Assembly: GCA_036504595.1 (NCBI GenBank)
Contig: DASXUX010000011.1
Span: 62,001-126,000, forward strand
DNA length: 64,000 bases
Source of the DNA: DASXUX01 sp036504595
GTDB lineage: Bacteria > Planctomycetota > SZUA-567 > H5-PLA8
Direction: 5' to 3'
Within the stretch, counting starts at the first letter, position 1. Each line of letters opens with the position of its first letter. The translations under genes were made by a program, and so were the position numbers. Below are positions 32,482 through 40,332 of this stretch, piece by piece. The notes under the pieces were generated by a model. That model made no database searches. It saw nothing but the letters and a program-made list of their open reading frames with translations, and was not told the origin of the DNA.

Positions 32482-33300
32482 ATGAAGCCTTCTGTGACAA
32501 CTCTCTGCGTCTGCTGTCTGCTGGCGGCACTTGAAGCGATCAGCGGTGTTGCCGGGGAAGAAACCGGCGGCGCATTGCCGATAACAGTTTTCTTTTCCAA
32601 AGAAGACCCGCGTTGGCCGCAGGCGGAAAAAGTGATCGACCAGACCGTGAAGGAATTACCAAGGCTCTCCGTCAGGAAAGTGTCCATCGACGATGCGGAA
32701 GGCTACAACGAACTGTCCACGATCGAGCAGCAGCGTCACATCAGCGACACCGGCGACATCACACTTGTCATCGGCGCATACACGTTGATCGACAAAGGCG
32801 AGCGCCGCGAGATCGAGACGTACTTTCCGCCGATGATTCGCCGAATCTTAACTCCGAACGCCGGGAAAGGGCGACTCTCGCCAGACATCTCAAAGTACGC
32901 CGGAGAGATTTTCGGCAAAGAGGCCAAGATTGAACCAGCGCAGAAGACTGACGATGTGCTACTGTACTCGGTGGCGAGCGGCGACAAACGCGTGGGCTGG
33001 GTCGCGGATGCCTTTTCACTGATCACTTGCCCGACCTGCAACGATACACAGTTCCTCGCCGCCGTCCGCGTGCCGGAATTGAAGATCATTGACGTGCGAC
33101 CCGTGCGCGAACTGGAACGCCTGGGCCTTTCGCTGGACGCGAAGGAAACGGCGGCGTTCGTCAGTCAATTCAAGGGGCTGTCGCCACAGAGCAACGCAGC
33201 CAAAGTCGATATCATTTCCGGCGCGACGAAGACATCCGTGGGCTATCAAGCCGCTATTAACAAGATTCTCGACGAACTGAAGAGGCGCACAGGCCCATGA
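32482..33300 (+). CDS. Exported protein with C-terminal flavinylation motif
   Basis: The ATG at 32482 opens a signal peptide (TTLCVCCLLAALEAISGVAG); 272 residues. The middle (about 33-110) has a thioredoxin-like strand-helix pattern starting ITVFFSKEDPRWPQAEKVI without an active-site pair. C183-P-T-C186 is a possible dithiol or metal site. Near the end, D243-I-I-S-G-A-T249-K-T-S matches the motif at which ApbE links FMN to a Thr, as in NqrC and RnfG, so covalent FMN on Thr249 is predicted. No apbE gene is in the window. It overlaps the next gene by ATGA and follows ribF by about 80 bases. A redox role is likely, the partner unknown. Confidence 0.72.
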   Translation: MKPSVTTLCVCCLLAALEAISGVAGEETGGALPITVFFSKEDPRWPQAEKVIDQTVKELPRLSVRKVSIDDAEGYNELSTIEQQRHISDTGDITLVIGAYTLIDKGERREIETYFPPMIRRILTPNAGKGRLSPDISKYAGEIFGKEAKIEPAQKTDDVLLYSVASGDKRVGWVADAFSLITCPTCNDTQFLAAVRVPELKIIDVRPVRELERLGLSLDAKETAAFVSQFKGLSPQSNAAKVDIISGATKTSVGYQAAINKILDELKRRTGP

Positions 33301-35624
33301 ACGCCCAACGAGCCCTGGCAATCCTGCTGACGCTCATCAGTGCCGCCGCGGCGCTTGCTGCCGAGGCTCCGCCCGCACAACCGCTGTTCACCGTTCTTTT
33401 CACGGCGGAAGCGCACGGGGCGTTGTTGCCATGCGATTGTCCGCTGCAGCCTATCGGCGGCGTCGCGCGCAGAGCGACGCTGATCGAGCGTTATCGAGGA
33501 CGCGGTCCAGTTCTGCTGGTGGACGCCGGCGGTTGGTCGGCGGGCGGTCTTTACGATGAAGATTCAGACGGCGATCCAGCGCGAGACACGCTGCGCACCA
33601 GCCTGATGGCGGGTGCAATGAAGTTGATGAACTACGACTTCATCTGCGCAACCGAGGCCGAGACGAAGGCGTTGGGCGGGACGTTCTTCTCGCCCGGACC
33701 GATGATGGAATACCAGCTTTCTGCCGGTGCGGCGAAGTTCATCGTCCCGATGGCGATCCAAGCCGGAAGCGAAGACACACGCTTGTGGATTCCCAAGATT
33801 CCAAAGCCTCCGGGCGCCGAAGACTTCAGTGCGGCTCCGCGAATTCTGATCTCACGCATGGGCGAGGAGGAAACCACTGCGCTTGCCGCGAAGCTGAAAG
33901 GTCCATCGCTGGTCATCAACGCCGGCCGCAAAAGTTCACAACGCGAATGGTGGCGCGCAGGCGAGGCGACGGTCGTCAACTTCAGCTTCCAATCCAAGCA
34001 CCTGGGCGTAGTTGAGGTTTTCCCTGGCGAGCCCGTCGGGCGCGCGTTCGACATTCGCCTGCGAATGCAGCCACTGAGCTCCGACATTCCAGACGACTCT
34101 CGTGTGACGGCGTTGCTCAGCCAGCATTTGTCATCGCTGAAAAAGAAAGGCAAGCAGCGCGTCGAGGTTGAATTCTGGACCATGCCGGAGTGCCCCGGCT
34201 GCAACCAGTCGCGCGCGGACATCCAGCGGCTGGCCGGTGAGACGGGCCCGCGCGTGCAGGTCCGCCTGCATTTTCTCCTGCATAAGGAAGACGGCGCGCT
34301 GGGCTCATTGCACGGCGACCGCGAACTCAAGGAATCCGGCATCCAGGCGCTCATCCAGAAGTATTACCCCGAGAAGATCTGGCAATGGCTGGACTGGCGC
34401 GACGCCAATCGCGATGCGCCATGGGAAGAGGGCGCGCGCAAGCTGGGCGTGCTCATGGCGCGCATGCGCGGGGCTCTGGCCAAAGGCGAAGACCAGGCGA
34501 TTCTGGCGGCCGACTACGCCCTCGCCGTCAGCCGCCGCGTTGAAGGCACACCGTCGCTGGTCATCGCCGGGCATCTTTACGAAGGGCCCATGGACCGCCT
34601 GCGCATTCTGGGTGCGATTTGCGGGTTGCTCGAACAGCCGCAGCCGCCGGTCTGCAAAGACGTGCCGGTCTGCTTCTTCGATGCGCAGTGCCGCAAGCGC
34701 GGATTTATCGGGCGCTGCATCGATCCTGGCAAGCCGTCCGCACGCTGCGATACGTCGCGGCCGGCGGTGAAGGTGCCCGTCACGGTAGTGCTCGACCGCG
34801 ATGCCATCTACGGCAATCACGAGCGCATTCTCGAAGCGCTCGTCGGGGATCTTCCCGGCGCGGAATTCAAAACGCTGGACATATCATCGCCCGACGCGCG
34901 TGAACTGATCGAGAAGGCGAAGCTCACCCGCGCGCCTGCGTACTTGCTCGATCCGATCGCAAAAACCGAAGCCGATTTTGCCGAAGGCGTAGGAAAGATC
35001 GCGTCCGAAGACAAAGCCACTAGAATGCTGGTGCTCCGCTCGTTTGCCACCGGTGCGCACCAGTTGCTCACGCGCCCACGCATCAAGGGCCGTGCGGATC
35101 TGTTCGTGTCCCGCTTCAACAAGAATGGGCAGGAAGCGCTTGAATGCGCGCTGCAATTTGTAGAAGCCACCGGTTCGCGAGCGCCACAGCTTGTGGTCCA
35201 CGACGTACTCTACTGGAACACGCCATCCAGCAAACAAGCGCCGCGGGAACTTGCCGCCACCAACGGGCTGGCCGAAGTCGAAGAGGCCGCACGCGCGATG
35301 GCTATCCGCACACTGCACCCAGAGAAGCTCAATGCTTATCTGTTGGAGCGCGGCAAGCGGCGCGGCAGTTCGTACTGGGACACGTCGATGAAAACGGTCG
35401 GCCTTGATCCGATGGAGATCCGCACGATGGCGGAGCAACCGGCCGGAGAGGTGTTCAGCGCGCTGCAGGCTGAAGCCGATCTGCTGAAAAGCCTGGATGC
35501 CGGCGGCGACATCGTGCTCTTGGCTGAGAACTGCGAACTGGTGCCGATCCGTTCCCGCAAAGACCTGCGGGAGACCTTAGAGAAAATCGGTCCGTCGGGA
35601 AATCCGAAGGTGGGCAATCGTTAG
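33297..35624 (+). CDS. Large exported protein: metallophosphatase-like plus thioredoxin-like domains
   Basis: 775 residues, start overlapping the previous stop (ATGA). A signal peptide (residues 1-22) is followed by a domain related to 5'-nucleotidase/metallophosphatase N-termini: FTVLFTAEAHGALLPCDCP..PIGGVARRATLI and LVDAGGW. The usual metal-binding Asp-x-His start is changed and C46-x-C48 is present. Around residues 290-440 a DsbA/thioredoxin-like domain has FWTMPECPGCNQS (CPGC) and the cis-Pro loop VEGTPSLVI. A Cys-rich stretch follows (CKDVPVCFFDAQC..GRC..ARC, about 456-485), then another thioredoxin-like region without CxxC. It is likely a thiol-disulfide or electron-transfer protein; the phosphatase activity is doubtful. 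Confidence 0.68.
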   Translation: MNAQRALAILLTLISAAAALAAEAPPAQPLFTVLFTAEAHGALLPCDCPLQPIGGVARRATLIERYRGRGPVLLVDAGGWSAGGLYDEDSDGDPARDTLRTSLMAGAMKLMNYDFICATEAETKALGGTFFSPGPMMEYQLSAGAAKFIVPMAIQAGSEDTRLWIPKIPKPPGAEDFSAAPRILISRMGEEETTALAAKLKGPSLVINAGRKSSQREWWRAGEATVVNFSFQSKHLGVVEVFPGEPVGRAFDIRLRMQPLSSDIPDDSRVTALLSQHLSSLKKKGKQRVEVEFWTMPECPGCNQSRADIQRLAGETGPRVQVRLHFLLHKEDGALGSLHGDRELKESGIQALIQKYYPEKIWQWLDWRDANRDAPWEEGARKLGVLMARMRGALAKGEDQAILAADYALAVSRRVEGTPSLVIAGHLYEGPMDRLRILGAICGLLEQPQPPVCKDVPVCFFDAQCRKRGFIGRCIDPGKPSARCDTSRPAVKVPVTVVLDRDAIYGNHERILEALVGDLPGAEFKTLDISSPDARELIEKAKLTRAPAYLLDPIAKTEADFAEGVGKIASEDKATRMLVLRSFATGAHQLLTRPRIKGRADLFVSRFNKNGQEALECALQFVEATGSRAPQLVVHDVLYWNTPSSKQAPRELAATNGLAEVEEAARAMAIRTLHPEKLNAYLLERGKRRGSSYWDTSMKTVGLDPMEIRTMAEQPAGEVFSALQAEADLLKSLDAGGDIVLLAENCELVPIRSRKDLRETLEKIGPSGNPKVGNR

Positions 35625-35700
35625 CTCAGTGGATGGTTTTCGGATTTTCCGACGAACTCGAAGTTAAAATCGGCAGGGCCCGATTACCCCTACTCGGCGC

Positions 35701-35735
35701 AAAAAAACACAGGGGACTCGAAAGTCCCCCGTGTT
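35701..35735 (-). terminator. Terminator of Gly-rich gene copy A
   Basis: On the minus strand a 13-bp stem (AACACGGGGGACT/AGTCCCCTGTGTT with G-T pairs) around TTCG is followed by TTTTT. It is homologous to the terminator of copy B at 36321. Confidence 0.9.
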
Positions 35736-35761
35736 CTGTAATGCTCGTTTAGCGGTGTGGC

Positions 35762-35995
35762 TTAGGCATTGATCGTGATGCTGCCGATGTAGCTGTTGTC
35801 GCTGGCATCGCCGCCCTGCGCGGAGGCATCTGCGCCCGTTCCGCCGCCGGCCTGGCCCACGCCCACGCCCACTCCCAGCAACCCGGTGCCGGCGCCGAGG
35901 GCCACGTTGGTGTTCGCGCCAAGGGCCAACCCGCCCGACGCATCGCCGCCCTGCTTGCCTGCCTGAACCACGCCGACGTTATTCTGCAGTGCCAT
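35762..35995 (-). CDS. Glycine-rich 77-residue protein, copy A
   Basis: The sequence runs MALQNNVGVVQAGKQGG to SYIGSITINA. It has no cysteine and no signal peptide; about 30% of residues are Gly. It shows repeated words (GGDAS twice, GADAS once) and a hydrophobic glycine-zipper-like core LGAGTGLLGVGVGVGQAGGG. The protein is identical to copy B 400 bases away; the six nucleotide differences between the genes are all silent. The combination suggests selection or gene conversion on the protein. The pattern could suit self-assembly or a small secreted peptide; no family is recognised. It has its own terminator. The longer upstream frame to 36292 is not supported. Confidence 0.8.
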   Translation of the reverse strand: MALQNNVGVVQAGKQGGDASGGLALGANTNVALGAGTGLLGVGVGVGQAGGGTGADASAQGGDASDNSYIGSITINA

Positions 35996-36320
35996 AATGA
36001 CCACTCCTTGTATGAGGCCCTTTTCCCCTCGCTGAGCAACCAGTTTGTCAGCGTCTGGCTTTGCTAGAGCGACCGTTGTGCCAAGACGAAAAGCAGAAAC
36101 TTCAGATAAAGCTTGGTTGCGCAAGTGGTTCTCAAAGCGGGTGTTACGCATTTTTGGAGAGCAGACTTGGCAGGCTTGTCCAATGCTCAAACGCAGTTTT
36201 TTCCATTCCTGCTGCACGGCGACTACTGGAAAACTGGAGCTTCCACTGCACGAGTGTTTTTGACACAGTCCATCGGCTAACCAACGAATCAACGCTGACC
36301 TGTGTTATCGCCAAGCACAC

Positions 36321-36355
36321 AAAAAAACACAGGAGACTTGATAGTCCCCTGTGTT
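36321..36355 (-). terminator. Terminator of Gly-rich gene copy B
   Basis: Stem AACACAGGGGACT/AGTCTCCTGTGTT around TATCA followed by TTTTT on the minus strand. Confidence 0.9.
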
Positions 36356-36380
36356 CGGAATGCTCTTGTAGAGTTGTGGC

Positions 36381-36614
36381 TTACGCGTTGATCGTGATGC
36401 TGCCGATGTAGCTGTTGTCGCTCGCATCGCCGCCCTGCGCGGAGGCATCTGCACCCGTTCCGCCGCCGGCCTGGCCCACGCCCACGCCCACGCCCAGCAA
36501 CCCGGTGCCGGCGCCGAGGGCCACGTTGGTGTTCGCGCCAAGGGCCAACCCGCCCGACGCATCGCCACCCTGCTTGCCTGCCTGAACCACGCCGACGTTA
36601 TTCTGCAGTGCCAT
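36381..36614 (-). CDS. Glycine-rich 77-residue protein, copy B
   Basis: The protein is identical to copy A. An A/G-rich GGAGAG site lies about 6 bases before the ATG at 36614. The upstream leaders of the two copies share CCCCTCGCTGAGCAACC followed by a similar TTTGTTCAGCGT stretch, read on the plus strand, so the duplicated block includes leader, gene and terminator. The two blocks are separated by about 320 bases of unrelated sequence in copy A's leader. The retained promoter-leader, gene and terminator suggest each is expressed independently at high level. Confidence 0.8.
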   Translation of the reverse strand: MALQNNVGVVQAGKQGGDASGGLALGANTNVALGAGTGLLGVGVGVGQAGGGTGADASAQGGDASDNSYIGSITINA

Positions 36615-36915
36615 AACAAACTCTCCTTTTCCAGTTTCCCTTGCCCCTCGCTGAGCAACCCATTTGTTCAGCGTACAGAATGAGTAATTGCGAGCAACGG
36701 GCCACTATCGAAACCAACACGGGCCAGGTTCATTCCCCACACTTAAGTGGTTGGGAAATCAGGCACTTAGAGAAGACGTGAAACTTTTGAGAGCGATTTC
36801 AGCACGCTCGCGCGGTCTGCCTTTTCCAAGAGGACTGCACGGACGGTCCTGTAAAACTGGACGCTCAGTATTCGTGCTGCATGCCAGCCGCTGAATCTGC
36901 TAAACTCGCCTTGGC
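36615..36915. other. Intergenic region between Gly-rich copy B and rsmA
   Basis: Contains the leader of copy B (the shared CCCCTCGCTGAGCAACC block at about 36643-36660) and presumably divergent promoters for copy B and rsmA. No open frame with a recognisable product and no structural RNA was recognised. Confidence 0.5.
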
Positions 36916-37827
36916 ATGGAAGAATCGACATCAAAGATAAAGACTCTGAAGGCAGCGCTGGCGCTCCACGGCTTGTCGCCACGAAAGTGCTTCGGCCAAA
37001 ACTTCATGCTCGATTCGAACTTTGCGACCGCTGTCGTCAAAGCAGCAGCGCCCGATGAACGTACGTTAGTGCTCGAAGTCGGCCCCGGTACCGGTTGCCT
37101 CACCCGCACGCTGTTGGAGGCCCACACGAGCACGCGCGTGCTGGCTATCGAGATCGACCGCGGACTTGCTCAATTTCTGCGGGATGAACTCGCTGAGTTC
37201 ACAGCGGCAGGCCGCTTTACGCTTATTGAAGGTGATATCCTGGCCGACAAGCACACAATCTCTCCACAGTTCCTCGATATCGCGCGCGAAATCAGTCTTC
37301 GCGAAAATCGCCCGCGCCGCGTTCTCTGCGCCAACCTGCCATACAATATCGCCACTCCCCTGCTGCTCAACGCCGCCGCCGACGTCGAGAGGTCGATCGA
37401 ACAGGCCGTCGTCACCGTGCAGCTTGAGACGTCCGAACGCCTCGTCGCACAGCCCGGAGAAAACGCCTACGGTGCAATTTCCGTTATGATGGCCCTGCGC
37501 GCTCAATGCCGCGTTCTGCGCCGCGTTGGCAAGGAAATTTTCTGGCCTCGCCCGGATGTTGAGTCGGCCGTCGTGCGGTTGGATTTTATGGAATGGGGCA
37601 ATAGCAGAACGCTCGGCGCGCCGATGCGGGCCGATGAAATCGGAGCATTTCAGATTTTCCTGAAGAAACTTTTTTCGCAACGGCGCAAGATGCTGCGAGC
37701 GGTGCTGAAGCCACTGGAAATTCCGTCACAACTGAACCTGCATGCGACCTCGCGAGCCGAAGCGCTCACCCCAAAAGAAATCCTGGCTCTGTTCAGAGCG
37801 CTGCAACAACAACACGGGCAGCCATAG
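36916..37827 (+). CDS. rsmA: 16S rRNA (adenine1518/1519-N6) dimethyltransferase
   Basis: Methylates two adjacent adenines in the 3' hairpin of 16S rRNA during small-subunit maturation. 303 residues. SAM-binding motif LVLEVGPGTGCLTRTLL, preceded by the family's FGQNFMLD, and catalytic NLPYNIATP are clear. The C-terminal helical domain has LFSQRRKMLRAVLK. There is an insertion of about 15 residues between motifs II and III (DKHTISPQFLDIAREISLRENRP) compared with typical KsgA. It is a single gene; after its stop lies a heptamer array shared with the convergent ferritin gene. Confidence 0.96.
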   Translation: MEESTSKIKTLKAALALHGLSPRKCFGQNFMLDSNFATAVVKAAAPDERTLVLEVGPGTGCLTRTLLEAHTSTRVLAIEIDRGLAQFLRDELAEFTAAGRFTLIEGDILADKHTISPQFLDIAREISLRENRPRRVLCANLPYNIATPLLLNAAADVERSIEQAVVTVQLETSERLVAQPGENAYGAISVMMALRAQCRVLRRVGKEIFWPRPDVESAVVRLDFMEWGNSRTLGAPMRADEIGAFQIFLKKLFSQRRKMLRAVLKPLEIPSQLNLHATSRAEALTPKEILALFRALQQQHGQP

Positions 37828-37846
37828 ACGGCCGCCCGCACATATC

Positions 37847-37881
37847 ACCAAGTACCAAGTACCATTCACCAAGTACCAACC
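37847..37881. repeat. Heptamer array, ACCAAGT type, between rsmA and ferritin gene
   Basis: Units in register: ACCAAGT, ACCAAGT, ACCATTC, ACCAAGT, ACCAACC. It ends 1 base from the ferritin-like gene stop and starts 20 bases from the rsmA stop. It is the complement of the ACTTGGT family at 5129. Confidence 0.9.
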
Positions 37882-37882
37882 G

Positions 37883-38383
37883 TTACCTCCCGCGCTCATA
37901 TTCCTTCAGGAAGCCCTGGAACTCGCGACGGTGTTCTTGTTCGTCCTGGAGCAACTCGATGCACATCTCTTGAGTGACGTAATCGATGCCATCGCACAGT
38001 TCGATCATTCTCTGGTAGTGTACGCACGCCGCATTTTCTGCATCGATCACGCCATGAATAACCGATGCGACATCCGTGCTGTCGTGATTGGGCTGCAACG
38101 AGTCCTGATCGAAGCTCAGTTCCTTTGAGCCGGGAACCGTGCCGCCCAGTACATGGATGCGCTTGCCGAGCTTGCGCGCGTGGCCGAGTTCGGCATCGAC
38201 GTCCTGCTCCAGTGCGTCTTTGATTTCTTCCGCGCGGACGCCATCGAGGTTAATCGAGTTGGAGAGGTAACTCATCACCGTCTCCAATTCCATGTTGTAA
38301 GCCCTCGCCAGCCCTTCCATGATTTCGGTGCGATGGTCCACCGCAACTGCGACATTCCCCTGCTCAGATTCCATCTCCGCCAT
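37883..38383 (-). CDS. Ferritin-like (bacterioferritin/Dps-type) protein
   Basis: 166 residues forming a four-helix pattern. Putative di-iron ligands come in the expected places: Glu in YNMELETVMSYL, E-x-x-H in DAELGHARKL, Glu in DAENAACVHYQR, and E-x-x-H in LLQDEQEHRREF. The 18-residue loop between helices B and C includes VPGSKELSFDQ. The closest match in pattern is bacterioferritin-like or DPS-related ferritins; heme binding cannot be judged. Likely functions are iron storage or peroxide detoxification. No linked gene. Confidence 0.85.
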   Translation of the reverse strand: MAEMESEQGNVAVAVDHRTEIMEGLARAYNMELETVMSYLSNSINLDGVRAEEIKDALEQDVDAELGHARKLGKRIHVLGGTVPGSKELSFDQDSLQPNHDSTDVASVIHGVIDAENAACVHYQRMIELCDGIDYVTQEMCIELLQDEQEHRREFQGFLKEYERGR

Positions 38384-38565
38384 GATTTGGTTCCTCTATT
38401 CTCGGTCCGTGTTTTGACAGACACCCCCGAAGCCTCTCATCCATGATTTCGCATGTGGCGCGCCAAATCACGCTGCGGATTTAACCAAAACGGCTAGAAT
38501 CGGCGAAGCCGCTCCCAGAGTGAGGAAGAAACATAACCGGCCGTAATGCACGAGGAGCTTTGATA

Positions 38566-40332
38566 TTGACCACCCCGAATCTCTACTCGGCGACATGGGT
38601 TCTTCTTCTCGCAGTTTCTGCGTGGACTGCCGATTCACCCCCGCCACAAGCCGCAGCGGTGCCGCCCTGGGCGCTTGCGACGTTATCCTTCAGCCATCTG
38701 AGCACGGCGCTGGAGCGAACAGCGACATACGCCAACCGGCTGCTGCCCAACTCGGGTGAAATCGCAAGACAAGTCGTCATGAGCAATCTCTTCAAGTTGC
38801 CGACTGGTGGCGGCATAAAGGATAGTCTCGCGCTGATCTATGCGCTCGATCCAGCGTCCACTCAACTGAAAGATGAGTTCGCTGTGGTACTGCCCGTCGC
38901 AGATCCAAAGGCCGTCAAGACCGCCTTGGTTGCAGCTTATGGCCAACCGACAGAGAGCGGCGGTGTGCTTACCTTCACCTTGCCTCAGCCCCTGCCACAA
39001 CCAGACAAAACGCTGGTGGCTAAGTTAGCTGAGAACCGGCTCCTGGCCGCACCCGATGCCGCAACGCTCGCAAAGCTGGAGACTTTTCTCGCCGGGAAAG
39101 AGGATGTTTTCCTGATCGGAAACTCGGCGGCTGATGCGAGCCTTGTTATTTCCGCGCAGAACGTGAAGCGCACCTACGGTGCTACCGCCAGCGCTCTGCT
39201 TGCGGTGCTGGGCGAACTTGCCGGTCCCGAACGCGCCAGGCAGTACAAGGCCGTGTCGGAGCTGCTGAACAAAGTGTGGCAGATCGAGACCCTCGAGCTG
39301 CGCATCTCGCTCGCATCCGACGGCAGCACAGGCGCCATCGACTTGATCGCGTCGCCGCAGCCGGGAACGCCTTTAGCTCAGCAGCTTGGCGCGCCCGCAG
39401 GCGCTGTTGGAGCCGACGTCTTGCGTCTGCTCCTGCCGCAGTCGGCTTTCTTCATCGCGTGGAATATCAATGGCTCCGCGATGGCTCAGTCGATTCGCAC
39501 TGAAGCCGGCGGGCCAACCGTCGAACCTTCGCCGACGCTGAAGGCATCCCGCGAAGCTGAAAAAGCCGCAGCCGACCTGCTGGAACTGATCGGCGGCGAC
39601 GCCAGTCTTTCCGTGAATGCCTTGCAGGAGCAATCCCCGGCGTTGCTGCTGTCGCTGCATACGACCGAGCCCGCGAAAGTTCCGGCCCGGATACGGTCGT
39701 TCTTGGAAAAGGCGGTAACGCTGCTCAACGCGGACCTGCTTGCCAGCGCACTAGTCAACGGGAAGGCGGCGCGCGCGAAGCTGAAGAGCGACACGACGCA
39801 GCACGCCGGTTCAAAGATTGAGACGCTGCATTTTGAACTGGAGAACGTTCCGGAGGACCTGCAGGCAAGCATTGAGGTGTTCGCGGGATCGCCGCCGGCC
39901 GTCAGCTATGCAATCATCGGTGAAACGCTCGTCGTCGCCTCGGGCGCAGAGGGAACCGATCTCTTGAAACAGGCGATTCTCAGCGGGCAAAAGCTCCTTC
40001 CAGCGGGGGAAGCCGCTGCCGCGCTGCAACCGGCGGCCACGCGCCAGTCGCAGCTTTTGGCGAGCATTACGGCAACCCATCTGGCGCGCGTGATCTTTGG
40101 AAACATCCCCACAACGCCGAAAATCAATTTGATGAAGCTGACGCGAAGCCTGAAGAACACACCCGTCACGATCACCGGAACCACTCGCGGTGTGTTGACC
40201 CTGCACGCTGAAGTTCCCGTCGCAGCCGCCGATGCGATCGGGACGATTTTCCAGCGCCTTATGGCCGCCAACGTGAAGTTCGGAGAACCTGAAGCGCCGA
40301 AGGGCGGCAGCGTCCCACCACCCGCACCCTAG
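38566..40332 (+). CDS. Exported protein of unknown function (DUF3352-like)
   Basis: No ATG gives a better start. GAGGAG lies 8 bases before TTG 38566, which opens a signal peptide (YSATWVLLLAVSAWTA); TTG 38560 is an alternative. About 588 residues rich in Ala and Leu without cysteines. The pattern of repeated modules (FAVVLPVADPKAVKTAL, RLLAAPDAATLAKLETFL, ETLVVASGAEGTDLLKQAI) resembles DUF3352-type proteins in planctomycetes and cyanobacteria, whose function is unknown. No catalytic residues are apparent. Its stop overlaps that of the convergent cyclase gene by 3 bases. Confidence 0.65.
   Translation: MTTPNLYSATWVLLLAVSAWTADSPPPQAAAVPPWALATLSFSHLSTALERTATYANRLLPNSGEIARQVVMSNLFKLPTGGGIKDSLALIYALDPASTQLKDEFAVVLPVADPKAVKTALVAAYGQPTESGGVLTFTLPQPLPQPDKTLVAKLAENRLLAAPDAATLAKLETFLAGKEDVFLIGNSAADASLVISAQNVKRTYGATASALLAVLGELAGPERARQYKAVSELLNKVWQIETLELRISLASDGSTGAIDLIASPQPGTPLAQQLGAPAGAVGADVLRLLLPQSAFFIAWNINGSAMAQSIRTEAGGPTVEPSPTLKASREAEKAAADLLELIGGDASLSVNALQEQSPALLLSLHTTEPAKVPARIRSFLEKAVTLLNADLLASALVNGKAARAKLKSDTTQHAGSKIETLHFELENVPEDLQASIEVFAGSPPAVSYAIIGETLVVASGAEGTDLLKQAILSGQKLLPAGEAAAALQPAATRQSQLLASITATHLARVIFGNIPTTPKINLMKLTRSLKNTPVTITGTTRGVLTLHAEVPVAAADAIGTIFQRLMAANVKFGEPEAPKGGSVPPPAP

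Noticed and set aside
35996..36292. N-terminal extension of Gly-rich copy A
   Set aside because: Copy B lacks it, and the internal ATG gives an identical protein in both copies.
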